Source of the DNA: Albugo candida
Taxonomy: Eukaryota > Oomycota > Peronosporomycetes > Albuginales > Albuginaceae
Direction of reading: 5' to 3'
Length of the DNA stretch: 64,000 nt
Assembly: GCA_905220665.1 (NCBI GenBank)
Contig: CAJNAR010000012.1
Coordinates: forward strand, 124,001-188,000
In this document: positions 33,020 through 42,850 of the stretch, one piece after another
Layout: each line of letters starts with the position of its first letter
How positions within the stretch are numbered: position 1 is the first letter of the stretch
Made by a program: the position numbers and the translations under genes
The notes under the pieces: model-generated
Database searches by the model: none
What the model saw: only the letters and a program-made list of their open reading frames with translations
What the model was told of the DNA's origin: nothing

Positions 33020-33511
33020 CTATTGCGGCATTTTTTCTCCTGTTCTTTTCTCGTACTCTATACGTAATGCTTCTTTTATCGCTTTCATCTCGGCATTCTG
33101 CCATTCTTCCATAATATCGTCATAATCTTCTGGATCTGCGAATTGGATTCCACGCATCTGAGCCAATTTGCTAAGAAATCGATTGCCTTCCACTTTTTCA
33201 TATTTTTCGATAAGCATTTCATACGCTTGCTCCTCAGGAACACCTTGTTCAATCAAAGTAAGCTGCTCATCGGCAAATTCCATTGCGGTTGCTGTATCAA
33301 TCGCTCCATTCCGTCGACTTACATATAACTCTGCCAAACGATCTTGTGGGAACGATATCACAGGAATTCGATCCCTATCGTTTCGCGGGATGGGAGGTGG
33401 TGGATATCGATGTACCATCGGCAGCCAATCCGGCTTTTTCATTCCTCCATTACGCACTAATCCTTCCACAAGGCGAAACATTGGCATCGTGCGATTCCGA
33501 GCTCTTCCCAT
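33020..33511 (-). CDS. Mitochondrial small-subunit ribosomal protein mS23-like
   Basis: 163 residues without introns. The N-terminal part (RNRTMPMFRLVEGLVRNGGMKKPDWLPMVHRYPPPPIP) fits mS23/Rsm25, where a short helix and 'G.....P.W...V..FPP' follow the N-terminus. The remainder is helical and acidic, with ISFPQDRLAELYVSR. The basic, Arg-rich N-terminus could act as a mitochondrial targeting peptide. The protein would be a structural part of the mitoribosome. The match is by pattern, and other small helical mitochondrial proteins are possible. It is transcribed divergently from RACK1, with 111 bp between the start codons. Confidence 0.55.
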   Translation of the reverse strand: MGRARNRTMPMFRLVEGLVRNGGMKKPDWLPMVHRYPPPPIPRNDRDRIPVISFPQDRLAELYVSRRNGAIDTATAMEFADEQLTLIEQGVPEEQAYEMLIEKYEKVEGNRFLSKLAQMRGIQFADPEDYDDIMEEWQNAEMKAIKEALRIEYEKRTGEKMPQ

Positions 33512-33622
33512 GATTAATCTAATTGGCTAATGACGCACCCATTAATAGCCAATCCAACGTCTCCAATATCATTGGTTCGCAGTACATTTTCATCGGCACA
33601 CAATTATTCGGATTCAGAAACG
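33512..33622. promoter_or_regulatory. Bidirectional promoter with four CCAAT boxes (mS23-like / RACK1)
   Basis: The 111 bp between the two start codons contain CCAAT or ATTGG at 33522-33526, 33549-33553, 33563-33567 and 33571-33575. CCAAT boxes bind the NF-Y complex in eukaryotes. Their density in a shared spacer between two ribosome-related genes suggests joint control; this is inferred from sequence only. Confidence 0.6.
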
Positions 33623-34579
33623 ATGGCAGACACATGCAACATTTACCTCCGCGGAGAACTCGATGGACACAATGGGAAATGCGTTAGCTCCATTGCAACC
33701 AGTCGTGAAAACCCCAATATGCTCCTAACAGCGTCTCACGATAAATCGGTGCTTGTTTGGCAGCTAACCAGCGATGGCGAAAACTGTGGGTTTCCTCGTC
33801 GACGTTTGTTGGGACACGCTCATTACGTTCAGGATGTGGTGATCTCTTCGGACGGTCAATTTGCACTTTCGGGATCGTGGGACAGTACTTTACGTCTTTG
33901 GGACCTTAACACTGGAAACACTACTCGACGATTTGTTGGACACTCGAAAGATGTTCTTTCGGTAGCATTCAGCGCCGATAATCGTCAAATTGTGTCTGCT
34001 TCTCGTGATAAAACAATCAAATTGTGGAATACACTTGGAGAATGTAAATACACAATCACAGAAAATGGTCACTCGGAGTGGGTTTCATGCGTTCGATTCA
34101 GTCCTTCCAGCTCCAATCCTCTGATTGTATCATGTGGCTGGGATAAAGCCGTCAAAATTTGGAACCTTACAAATTGTAAGTTACACACAAACCTTCTCGG
34201 TCACACTGGCTACCTGAACTCGGTGACGGTCTCTCCGGATGGATCAATTTGTGCTTCAGGTGGAAAAGATGGTACCGCCAATTTGTGGGATTTAAATGAG
34301 GGAAAACGGCTGTACTCATTGGTCGCCGGTGACGTCATTCATGCGCTCGTATTTTCACCCAATCGATACTGGCTCTGTGCAGCGACCTCCAGTGGCATCA
34401 AGATTTGGGATCTCGAATCCAAAGCTGTGGTGCATGAGCTCAACCCGGACCTCGAGCCTCCAAAGGGAAAATACGCGCGTGTGCCACATTGTGTCTCACT
34501 GGCGTGGTCGGCTGATGGATCCATTCTGTTCAGTGGGTACACGGATGGTATTGTCCGTGTTTGGGCTGTCGGAAACTGA
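33623..34579 (+). CDS. RACK1, ribosome-associated WD40 scaffold
   Basis: 318 residues, no intron, the usual RACK1 length. Start at 33623 gives [20 protein letters not shown], the family's first blade; an in-frame Met at 33530 would add 31 odd residues. Seven WD40 repeats can be counted, with the family-specific [54 protein letters not shown] and [22 protein letters not shown]1 sits on the 40S head near the mRNA exit and links translation to kinase signalling and stalled-ribosome quality control. Conservation and an uninterrupted frame mark it as an active gene. Confidence 0.97.
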   Translation: MADTCNIYLRGELDGHNGKCVSSIATSRENPNMLLTASHDKSVLVWQLTSDGENCGFPRRRLLGHAHYVQDVVISSDGQFALSGSWDSTLRLWDLNTGNTTRRFVGHSKDVLSVAFSADNRQIVSASRDKTIKLWNTLGECKYTITENGHSEWVSCVRFSPSSSNPLIVSCGWDKAVKIWNLTNCKLHTNLLGHTGYLNSVTVSPDGSICASGGKDGTANLWDLNEGKRLYSLVAGDVIHALVFSPNRYWLCAATSSGIKIWDLESKAVVHELNPDLEPPKGKYARVPHCVSLAWSADGSILFSGYTDGIVRVWAVGN

Positions 34580-34669
34580 GAAAGCGAATGAAAGAATAAT
34601 TGGAGTCAGGAACACTTTATTCAGTTCATATTGTTATAACATTCTGAATCTGAATCTGAGTCTGAGAAT

Positions 34670-35109
34670 CTACTTGAGTTTTTTCTTCATGCGTAATTGA
34701 CTGCTGTGTCCGCATTTTTTCTTCCGACAGTTTGTCGCACTGATTGGAAGACGCGCATAACAAATACGACAGATCTTCTTCTCCGTGTTCTTTTTCTTGG
34801 CGAGCGCTGCGAGTGTTGGCTCAATGGCACCACCACGAAGTCGAAGGACCAAATGAAGGGTGGATTCTAATGAGAATTGCGTGAGGGAATGTAACGCGAG
34901 AGAAATGATATAAATGTACCTTTTTGGATGTTGTAATCCGCGAGCGTTCGGCCGTCCTCCAATTGTTTTCCTGCGAAAATCAAACGCTGTTGGTCGGGAG
35001 GAATTCCTTCCTTGTCTTGAATCTTCGCCTTCACATTATCGATCGTGTCGGATGATTCGACCTCAAGAGTGATTGTTTTCCCGGTGAGTGTCTTGACGAA
35101 AATCTGCAT
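34670..35109 (-). CDS. Ubiquitin-ribosomal protein eL40 fusion (two exons)
   Basis: Exons 35109-34920 and 34866-34670 are split by a 53-bp intron inside the ubiquitin codons (between ...YNIQK and ESTLHL). The first 76 residues are ubiquitin from [12 protein letters not shown] to LRLRGG. The next 52 are eL40, with the zinc-binding cysteines in [11 protein letters not shown]...NCRKKKCGH. The protein is made as a precursor, then cut after Gly-Gly to give free ubiquitin and the 60S protein. The start at 35109 is the ubiquitin Met; the open frame runs 12 codons further upstream to 35145, which would be unusual. The spacer to the divergent CX9C gene is 94 bp and holds a CCAAT box. Confidence 0.97.
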
Positions 35110-35203
35110 TCTTAAGTAGTTCTGAGGTGTTTCAACTCTCTGCAACCAATCCCTTACAATGACCTAAATTTAAAAGTGGTAAGTAATGTGTGAAACATTA
35201 AAT

Positions 35204-35461
35204 ATGGCGGACACGTACCAAGTGAGCGAACATTTTCCGCGCGTTACGAAAGAGTGCGCAAAACCGGCGAATTTATTTTTTGATTGTTTTTATAAAAATG
35301 GCAAGCAGGAAAATGGTGTAGCGGATCCCGATATTGGAAATAGAGCATTGCAATTATGCGCTACATCGCTTCAGCAGTACAATCACTGCATCGATCAAAG
35401 TGCTGCAAAGAGTATTAAACCACTCACACGAGCGCCAGAAGTGTATCGCGTACGAGAATAA
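35204..35461 (+). CDS. Twin CX9C (CHCH) mitochondrial intermembrane-space protein
   Basis: 85 residues from the Met at 35204; an in-frame Met at 35186 adds six residues. Two cysteine pairs each have nine residues between them: C-AKPANLFFD-C and C-ATSLQQYNH-C. This is the helix-hairpin-helix signature of small proteins imported and oxidised by Mia40 in the mitochondrial intermembrane space, many of them complex IV assembly factors. The segment between the pairs is longer than in most. I cannot assign it to one named factor. It is divergent from the ubiquitin-eL40 gene. Confidence 0.75.
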   Translation: MADTYQVSEHFPRVTKECAKPANLFFDCFYKNGKQENGVADPDIGNRALQLCATSLQQYNHCIDQSAAKSIKPLTRAPEVYRVRE

Positions 35462-35769
35462 TGGAAGAGGAGACTATGCGACCCAACTAAAGCTTTTGCT
35501 ACAACCTATTTAGCAATGTCGACTTTGATATTAACTGATGGTAAACACATGCTTGAAATTGACCTCATTTCATAGTTTCGTCTCGTACTTGATAGCAAAA
35601 GTTCTTCAACTGATACGGTCGATACTCACCGATTTATCGCTATTTGAAAAATACTTGATTTTGATACCCTGTTAGAGTGAATGTGCATGCAACTGCAAAA
35701 AGAGTGAAGCTACTTGGCTATATTCCTCAATCAAAGTATTGTTGTTATAGCAATTGTAAACGACTGAAT

Positions 35770-36192
35770 CTAAACTTGATAGCCGCTCTTTGTCGAACCT
35801 GCGAGACGATCGACCACACTTCTGATGCCAGGAAGGTTTAGTATCGTACCGAGAATAGGCATTTGACGCATAAATGCGACAGCTACGGGGAAAAATGATC
35901 CAAACAAATTGAGAAATCCAAATGATTGAAACACCATCCCAACGACTGGCCATCGTGCCATGACCAATATGATTCCGCCTAGAAAACAAAGAATCCCTCG
36001 CCATCGCTCCCTCCGTGTGAAAAAGCGAATTGTTCGCTGGAATCCGATTGTCAAAGCGACACCGGACAACAGTAATATATCCCCAAGAGCTAACAACGCC
36101 GCATCGAAGAACAAAATAACACCAAGTAATAGAAATCCAAAACCAATTCCCAGCAACAGCGTTCCAATCTTTCGATTGTCATCAAAACTCAT
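35770..36192 (-). CDS. GOT1-family vesicle transport membrane protein
   Basis: 140 residues. It has four membrane segments in two pairs, with IGTLLLGIGFGFLLLGVILFFDAALLALGDILLL and GFQRTIRFFTRRERWRGILCFLGGI, then RWPVVGMVFQSFGFLNLFGSFFP. That order and the F-D-x-x-L-L-A-L-G-D / R-R-x-R-W-R-G motifs are the Got1/Sft2-like family. Got1 helps COPII vesicle biogenesis and ER-Golgi fusion, acting in the same step as the nearby syntaxin-5. No intron is needed. The upstream 172 bp, before the end of the next gene, contain four CCAAT boxes. Confidence 0.92.
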   Translation of the reverse strand: MSFDDNRKIGTLLLGIGFGFLLLGVILFFDAALLALGDILLLSGVALTIGFQRTIRFFTRRERWRGILCFLGGIILVMARWPVVGMVFQSFGFLNLFGSFFPVAVAFMRQMPILGTILNLPGIRSVVDRLAGSTKSGYQV

Positions 36193-36364
36193 TTCGCGTG
36201 CGGGAACGTGAATACTGTTCTCGACTACAATTGGAAGAAAACCTTACATCTACTCTCGGATTGGTTGAATCATTTAGTAAAAGCGGATTGGCTATAAAGC
36301 TCTCCTTGTTGCTTATATCATCCAATCACAATGAGGACGGCTCTATCATACAAAAGTGCGCAGC
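36193..36364 (-). promoter_or_regulatory. CCAAT-rich promoter of the GOT1 gene
   Basis: ATTGG/CCAAT occurs at 36230-36234, 36260-36264, 36287-36291 and 36322-36326 within the spacer between the GTP cyclohydrolase stop and the GOT1 start. The same pattern is seen upstream of RACK1. Confidence 0.55.
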
Positions 36365-37144
36365 TCAAAGACCGCCGTCGTCTTCATCCAAACTTTCGTC
36401 GGTTGACATGGTGTCTTCCTCGATGTCTGCGCTTCCCGTTGGTAGAAGATGGAACATTCTCTTGCTTTTAGCGACCAAATAATCCTTGCTGTGTTTTCCA
36501 GGTGGCATAATGACTGGAATACGTCCTTCCACATCAATAAACAGCTGACCGAGTAGAAAGAGCTTTCGCGGATTGTTTGTCAACAGCCTTATAGATTTAA
36601 TTCCAAGATCGCGGAGAATGAATTGAACAGCTTCGTAAGATCGATAATCGTCTTGGAATCCCAGGACACGATTTGCGTCGACTGTATCATACCCGTTTTC
36701 CTGCATCGAATATGCTTTAATTTTATTCGCGAGTCCAATGCCTCTTCCTTCTTGAGGCATATATATGACAACGCCTTCATGTTCCAAAATGTACTCTTTG
36801 GCGTATTGTAATTGCTCTCGACAATCACATTTTAAAGATCCAAACACCTCGGAAGTCGCACATTGATCATGAACACGAACGGGTACACTCGTACGACCTT
36901 TAAGATCGCCCACCACCATTGCGATTGGTTCGCTCTCCCGCAAGGATCCTTTTGACCGATACGCACGAATTCGAAAGTCTCCGTCTGTGGTTGGTAAAAG
37001 TGTCTCTGCCACAAATTCGGTACGAACGTGTGATCCCAAGCACGTAAGCCCCGGAGAAGCTGGTCCTTTGATCGGCGGGAATCTTAATGCGCTGATGGGA
37101 TTTACGGGATCTGATTGGTGGCAATTTTGACAAACCATCTTCAA
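36365..37144 (-). CDS. GTP cyclohydrolase II (riboflavin biosynthesis)
   Basis: 259 residues, one exon. The zinc ligands are Cys95, Cys106 and Cys108 (VHDQCATSEVFGSLKCDC), with the same spacing as bacterial RibA. The catalytic stretch YMPQEGRGIGLANKIKAY and the substrate-binding LLTNNPRK follow. It opens the GTP imidazole ring and releases pyrophosphate to give the first riboflavin intermediate in the cytosol. The single-domain form lacks the DHBP-synthase half found fused in plants and many bacteria. The N-terminal 30 residues (with C-x-x-C) and an acidic tail (IEEDTMSTDESLDEDDGG) are extensions of unknown use. RIB1-type naming is possible. Confidence 0.95.
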   Translation of the reverse strand: MKMVCQNCHQSDPVNPISALRFPPIKGPASPGLTCLGSHVRTEFVAETLLPTTDGDFRIRAYRSKGSLRESEPIAMVVGDLKGRTSVPVRVHDQCATSEVFGSLKCDCREQLQYAKEYILEHEGVVIYMPQEGRGIGLANKIKAYSMQENGYDTVDANRVLGFQDDYRSYEAVQFILRDLGIKSIRLLTNNPRKLFLLGQLFIDVEGRIPVIMPPGKHSKDYLVAKSKRMFHLLPTGSADIEEDTMSTDESLDEDDGGL

Positions 37145-39097
37145 GTTGATCGGAAGTGCGTTATTATCCAGGGATCTACTGCAACCACACAGATTAATGC
37201 GTGTGTTTACAGTGGTAAATTTGAATTTGTGAGAATGTCGTGGAGATGGATATCCAAGTTTTCAGGAATTCAAAAGAGGATCGCTAAATACGGATGGAAG
37301 TTACGATATGCGTGTCTAAATATAAGACGATAAAGTCGCTCTCCTCTTTTTGCTTTCTGATCAAAATGTATAATACTATATGGATGTTGCGTGAAGGTGT
37401 GGGGGAATATTCAGTATACCTAGCTAAATGTATATTGCACCGAATAATTATAGTAACATCGAAAGTCATGTTTTCGTAATGTACAATTATACTAGTTCTA
37501 ACTACCACCGCCGATCATGTACTTTGCTGCGGCTATGGATAAGACACAGATTTTGGCAATTGCGAGCGAAAACTAGTAGTTCACGACACCGAATAGTGGA
37601 CTCTATCGACAGCACTCTTTCTTGCTTGTATTATGTACGAGACACCGCAGAAAATTTAATTACAAAAATTTATATTTGTCTTACAAGATCCGTACATTTT
37701 TCTCATCTTGACCTAATCAAATGTATTGTTACGTCAATTACAATAATTACGCCAAGTATCCATCTTGCTTGACGAGGCCACGCATTTCCTAGTTTCAATG
37801 ATCGAAACATGCAACAATAGAAGATTTAAGATCAAATGTGTTCTTGAGTATCGCTATGGTTTATGCTACGACACTCTCCCTTATTTGAATTCTTCCAGTC
37901 CGCCAGGATGGCGCTCCAAATTAAGATCTGCCATAATCCTAGTCCTGATTTTGATGCACGAGTGTCGACCTCAAATACTGCCAGGGTCATTTTTGTGCAG
38001 GGAAAAGTTCAGGTAATTATATTTATATGCAAACTATTTACAAAACTGGGTATAACATCAATTTGAAATCGATTGACGAAAATCCTTAGGTTCAATTCAT
38101 TTAAGTGCTTCAGCTGGTTGCCATCGCCACAGGACAATATTATATCAACAAGTATATATTTCGCCGTCAATATGGCTATAGCATCTTTGCTCAAAGCATA
38201 CGGAGTTCTTTGTGAAGGAGTTATGCACAATTTGATCGTCAAATCAACCGCACGGATACGGGTACATCGCCCACGCGATTACTGTGTGCTGATTACTGAG
38301 AAGCACAAATAGCTGTAGGAAGAACTTTGAAAGAAGAAAAACTTGCCCGCAAGCGATGTACCAAGGCGTCGTATTGAATTCCGTGGGAATAAATCGATAA
38401 GCAAATGCAACGCAAGATTTCGCTTTGAAGTTTGGGCGGACTTTGGCATCGCGTCAGCACACCACGCTACCGAATTTTGTATCAGCTGCTGATACCGATC
38501 AATTCCAACTATTTATTATCGCGTAAAACAGCGAGTGTTGCGCACCACATCGCCAAAAAAGACGTTTATCAGACTCGATGCAGCTGTTCGATATGCTTGC
38601 GTTCATCGAATGAGATGCATCAACAAATTCTAAGAGCGCGTGGAATCGTAAGGGATGGTTTAACGTTATACGTCAATGATGGCCGTCAGTTAGGGCTCAT
38701 CGAGCACACTATTGCTTTTTCAAACTTATTTCGGAACGCATGTTGTTAACTTATAAGCGCATTGAATATATCATTACAGTAATGTGTCATAAATTGCATT
38801 AATGTCCTACATAATATCTTCCTTTTTTTTTCTACTCAATAGACGATTCCTTCATAAAGTTTCCATTGTCTGGTCATTTTCTGTCAACTCAATCTTGAAT
38901 TGGTCAATTCCCATCTAAATTTGCTGATTTATATCCGGGCTTTATCACGACACTAGGAATTACTATAGAAATTGGCGACGACGATTTTTCTTGCTAAGAG
39001 ACTCAATATGATGCTGTTCTTTTTCTTCTGTCGTATTCTTTCGTCTTCGATGCTCAATCCTATGACTGCTTTCATTCTCACTATTCAATTACTTACG
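37145..39097. other. Unresolved region, perhaps a split or decayed gene at about 37.9-38.7 kb
   Basis: Several plus-strand frames of 60-105 codons overlap between 37765 and 38749. Segments such as RMALQIKICHNPSPDFDARVST (37.9 kb) and ATGQYYINKYIFRRQYGY (38.1 kb) look more protein-like than their neighbours and could be exons in different frames, but I found no set of splice sites that joins them. I do not recognise the product. The rest (37145-37760, 38750-39000) shows nothing I can support. CCAAT boxes near 38895 may belong to the next gene. Confidence 0.35.
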
Positions 39098-39802
39098 ATG
39101 AACACCCGACAAGCAACAACAAACTCACGGCTAAAACCCGCCAACATGCGCCGCGTTGGTGGTGGCTATGTTCCAATTCAGGAGCAGCCACACCAGCGAG
39201 CCCGGCCAGCAACCTCAGCAATCTCAGCGACCGTCAGCACCGAGCTCCAAAGACTCCGCAAAGAGAACGAGTCGCTCAAGAGAGAGATTGGTCATCTCAG
39301 GGCTTCGAAGGCTCAATCAGAGTCAGCATTTGCGCGCCAGAATGATGCGCTACTCGAGGTAACAGAAAGGAATCAAACTTTGAAAATGCGACTTCAGCAG
39401 CAAGCAGCCGAGGTTGCTGACCAAAAGGATTGCATTGATAAGCTTTCCTCGCAACTAGAGACGACTTTATCAGAGCTAGTGGACCGAAAAATCAACCTCT
39501 CAAAAGTTCAAACCGAGTATCAGAACGCAGTACGACTACTTGGTGATTATCATCAGCAACTACAGCAAGTGTCAGCCAACAGTACTATCGTCTCAGAGCG
39601 TCCTGATACCCAAACTAATGATGAAACCTCGCCAACTTTCTTTAAAAAGCTTAATAGAGCACTCAGACTCGAAAATGACGAGTTGCATCGCAAAGTGGAT
39701 GAATTGCGCGCAATGGTTGAGCACTTGCAACGTCAGATACAGCAACTTCAGCAACTTCTGGCATCGAAAAAACAAACAATCAATGTAGGTAGGAACAGCT
39801 AA
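39098..39802 (+). CDS. Coiled-coil protein of unknown function
   Basis: 234 residues counted from the Met at 39098; the frame is open upstream to 38972, where the extra residues are hydrophobic and could be either a real N-terminus or a non-coding leader. Residues about 45-145 form a heptad-rich coiled coil (LQRLRKENESLKREIGHL, then RQNDALLEVTERNQTLKMRLQQQ). A second coil lies near the C-terminus (NDELHRKVDELRAMVEHL, QQLQQLLASKK), and a polar S/T-rich linker sits between them. I recognise no family. Such proteins often act at centrosomes, basal bodies or vesicle tethers; that is only a suggestion. It is followed closely by a LINE remnant. Confidence 0.6.
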   Translation: MNTRQATTNSRLKPANMRRVGGGYVPIQEQPHQRARPATSAISATVSTELQRLRKENESLKREIGHLRASKAQSESAFARQNDALLEVTERNQTLKMRLQQQAAEVADQKDCIDKLSSQLETTLSELVDRKINLSKVQTEYQNAVRLLGDYHQQLQQVSANSTIVSERPDTQTNDETSPTFFKKLNRALRLENDELHRKVDELRAMVEHLQRQIQQLQQLLASKKQTINVGRNS

Positions 39803-39927
39803 TATTCTTCTTAATTAAATAAAATCTCTTTTTCTAATTTGATTGCCAAAAAAATAACGTCGTGTTTTTCTATGTTGTTGCATTCTCTCCGTGATTATCG
39901 ACAGTCGGCGCCGGTTGATACCGGTAA

Positions 39928-40030
39928 GAAGAGTGCAAGTGCAACTCCGATCCTAGTACTACCTAGTACTAGCTGTTCAGCGTAGTGTGGTGGACATGAA
40001 TGTGAAGAATACTGTACTTCATTTTATTAC
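39928..40030 (+). mobile_element. Short remnant of the LINE 3' end
   Basis: About 100 bp resemble the LINE 3' region around the end of ORF2 (a GCAAGTGCAACTC.GATCCTAGT core, then GTAGTGTGG). It is diverged from copies 1 and 2 and shows no clear target duplication. It is the only transposon trace I see in the housekeeping island. Confidence 0.55.
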
Positions 40031-40433
40031 CAATTGATTACAATTTTTTTTTGAATCTATCAGCAAAGCTCGGAATTCGTTCATCAAAAGAATCTTGCAT
40101 TTGTAGCAATTTTTAGGTTTTAATATATTGCAAAATCAGTTTACTAGTGGCGCGCATTGAGATTAGAATAGTATTATTATGTTCCAGCTACCGATTGTCC
40201 AATTTGCCACTATAATCCTCCAAAGCGAATCTTTGCACATTGCTTAATGTACTCTCCGCCGATCCCGAAAAGCTTAAGCGTTTGCGAAAAATGCAAAAAT
40301 ACATTCTGGATCCGCAATCGTGTCCTATGTCTCACAAGCTACGCGTAGGAAACATTTCTGTATCGCGATATATGAAGTGGCCCTTTACATAACTTATTTG
40401 ATATTATTATTTCGTAGAGACAGCAAACATCAT

Positions 40434-41822
40434 TTAAAGCGACAGTAACGTTTTGAATCCTTTCGCCACGAAAATAGCCAATTCTTCATTCTCAAACTCA
40501 AGATCCAAGCTTCTTTTCTCCGTTACAAGCGAAATATATAGATGAGAGCATTCTTTCTTTCCTGAGCGCTTCAACACATTGGTTTCTTGACCGCGTTCGA
40601 CTCGAATAACGTCACAAAGCGCTAAACTTTGATCGATTGTGGGACGCTTCAAGTAACTGCCACTTTCTGTTCTCTTCTCCTTCGGATTCTGCCAGAATAC
40701 TCGTGAATAATCCAGATCAGTATACACCGTTCGAACGTGTGGTCTTCCTCTTCGTCCATGCTTCTTTACGTTGAACCCGTCCTCGAGCATCATCTTGAAC
40801 CGCGTGATAAGTTGACCATCCCGATCAGCAATGTCTTTCTTTGCCATTTGGACTCTTTTTACCGCTTGCTCTAATGAAGTTACAGCTTCATTTGCATCTG
40901 ATTTTAGTGATGCAGGTTCGTCCTCCAGCCTCTCTGAATTTATATTCTTGGATGAGCAAATAGAATTGCAAATTGGAGACATCCCTTTCGAGTCTTTATC
41001 ACTAAATTGAAGTTCCACGGCCGTTTTCTTCCACATGAATTTAGGATCTAATTGAATGTCTTCTTCGATCTGATTATCACTTTTATTTCGATTGCCTTGT
41101 GATTGCTTTATGAGACGACATACTCGTTGATATACTGAATCCATATCTTCTTTCGCGTCGATTCGAGACGCCACCACTGAATATTGTAGATTGATTGACT
41201 CTCCATGCGTTCGATACGCTTCCATTCTCGGTAGTATCATTTCCAGCGCATCATCCTTCCTTCTGCTGAGTCGCTTCTTCACATCCAAACCCGAGGGAAT
41301 ATGATATCGCTCATGGTAGATTTTCTTTGTCACCGAATCAAACATTCGTCCTGTAATCCGTTTAATACATTCACTTTCGTCTAATTCCAGCACGAAAACA
41401 AGTGACGGGACGATTTGCTTTTGGCACATTCCAATACATTGCTCCGCAGTTCGCGGGAATCCATCCAAAATCCATCCACTTTTCCCATTATGTGTACATT
41501 CCAATACCGTCTCAGCCACCATTTCGATCACGACTGCATCAGGAACGAGCTCTTTTCGGCGAATGCAATTGCTGGCTATCAATCCTAACTTGGTGTGGTT
41601 CACGATATTATCACGCAATATAGTGCCAGTAGCGATATGCTCAAGATTGTAATTTTCACAAAGACGTTCCGCTAGCGATGACTTACCAGCGCCCGGAGGA
41701 CCGTTGATGAGAAGCTGAAGCATCAAATTGCAACGATATTTCTTTTCAAGAGAATTTGTAGCTTTATGGGATTGCAGGATGCTTGAAGAGCCGAAAATGA
41801 GTGAAACCGCGTGGCATTTCAC
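40434..41822 (-). CDS. Adenylate kinase-domain protein with a long C-terminal extension (possible PH-like)
   Basis: 462 residues in one frame. The kinase starts at about residue 34 (MLQLLINGPPGAGKSS, the P-loop). It continues with HIATGTILRD and GWILDGFPRTAEQ (the NMP-binding motif), an R-x-T-G-R followed by YHERYHIP in the lid region, and RKDDALEMILPRMEAY. This is the adenylate/UMP-CMP kinase fold, which moves phosphate between ATP and a nucleoside monophosphate. Residues about 250-330 are a charged linker. Residues about 345-462 (FKMMLEDGFNVKKHGRRGRPHVRTVY to LDLEFENEELAIFVAKGFKTLL) look like a pleckstrin-homology-type beta barrel capped by a helix. Such a fusion is unusual and would place a nucleotide kinase at a membrane or partner. 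The first 33 residues might be a targeting leader. The inositol monophosphatase start is only 78 bp away. Confidence 0.8.
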   Translation of the reverse strand: MKCHAVSLIFGSSSILQSHKATNSLEKKYRCNLMLQLLINGPPGAGKSSLAERLCENYNLEHIATGTILRDNIVNHTKLGLIASNCIRRKELVPDAVVIEMVAETVLECTHNGKSGWILDGFPRTAEQCIGMCQKQIVPSLVFVLELDESECIKRITGRMFDSVTKKIYHERYHIPSGLDVKKRLSRRKDDALEMILPRMEAYRTHGESINLQYSVVASRIDAKEDMDSVYQRVCRLIKQSQGNRNKSDNQIEEDIQLDPKFMWKKTAVELQFSDKDSKGMSPICNSICSSKNINSERLEDEPASLKSDANEAVTSLEQAVKRVQMAKKDIADRDGQLITRFKMMLEDGFNVKKHGRRGRPHVRTVYTDLDYSRVFWQNPKEKRTESGSYLKRPTIDQSLALCDVIRVERGQETNVLKRSGKKECSHLYISLVTEKRSLDLEFENEELAIFVAKGFKTLLSL

Positions 41823-41900
41823 ATTCCTAATACAGGAGTTGGTAACTCCTGAATGAACTTTAGTTAAGCTCGGTCAAACGTACCGTACTTAAAGCTTGCT

Positions 41901-42799
41901 ATGAGTCAAAATGCGATCGACGCGATGCTTTCTACGGCGATCCACGCTGCTAAAGAAGCAGGAAATATCATGCGATTGAACCTCACCTCCTCCACAATCG
42001 AAAAAGAAAAGTCTTCTAAAGACGATCTTGTCACTATCATCGACCAGCAGTGTCAAAATATCATTGCAAAAGCGATTCAAACTGCTTTTCCATTGCACGA
42101 TTTTCTCGGAGAAGAAGATGTGGAGCCTGGTAGTGACGCATCCGAAAAAGCCTTTCGTGAATTCGAATCAAAGGAATGGCTGTGGATAGTGGATCCAATC
42201 GATGGAACTACAAACTTTGTTCATCATCGACCCAGTAGTGTCGTTTCTATCGCACTGGCGAATCGAGGAATGGTAATGCTGGGAGTCATTTACGATCCCT
42301 ATCGAGATGAGATGTTTTCAGCTTGTCGGGGTCAAGGAAGTTTCTTGAATGGAAAGGCAATATCTGTCAGCTCGGAAAAGTTGTTTTCGGAGGCGTTGAT
42401 TGGTTTTGGGATTGGAACGAAAGAGAGTGTTCGAGTGCCCATGCTCGAGTGTGTCACAAAATTCGCATCACAATGTCGTGGAATTCGACTGCAGGGAGCG
42501 TCGGCACTGGAGCTAGCGTGGGTTGCGTGTGGACGTCAAACGGTATGATCAAGCTTTCAAAGATCTTATAAGACTGATTTCGTGTGACTCAGGCATTTTA
42601 CGAGCTCGATTTGAATTCTTGGGATATTGCTGCTGGGACATTGCTGGTACAAGAAGCAGGAGGGAATATCACGGATGGAATTGGCGCTTCTTTTGCGCTC
42701 CATATGCGTCATATCGCTGCTTCGAATGGCGCTTCCGATGTGCATGATACGCTGATTCGTTTGATCCAGGAAGCAAATGCTCATAAAGTGCGTATTTGA
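41901..42799 (+). CDS. Inositol monophosphatase (two exons)
   Basis: Exons 41901-42542 and 42593-42799, with a 50-bp intron, join to 282 residues (human IMPA1 has 277). The metal-binding motifs are present: FLGEEDV (motif with the catalytic Glu), WIVDPIDGTTNFVHHRP (motif A) and LNSWDIAAGTLLVQEAGG (motif B). The enzyme removes phosphate from inositol-1-phosphate using magnesium ions, feeding inositol lipid synthesis and ending IP3 signalling; it is lithium-sensitive in other organisms. It is divergent from the adenylate-kinase gene with a 78-bp spacer. The DHHC gene begins about 50 bp after its stop codon in the same direction. Confidence 0.95.
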
Positions 42800-42850
42800 T
42801 GCGCATTTAATTCACGTACCTTGACCTGCATAAGTCTGACACCCCAGTCG

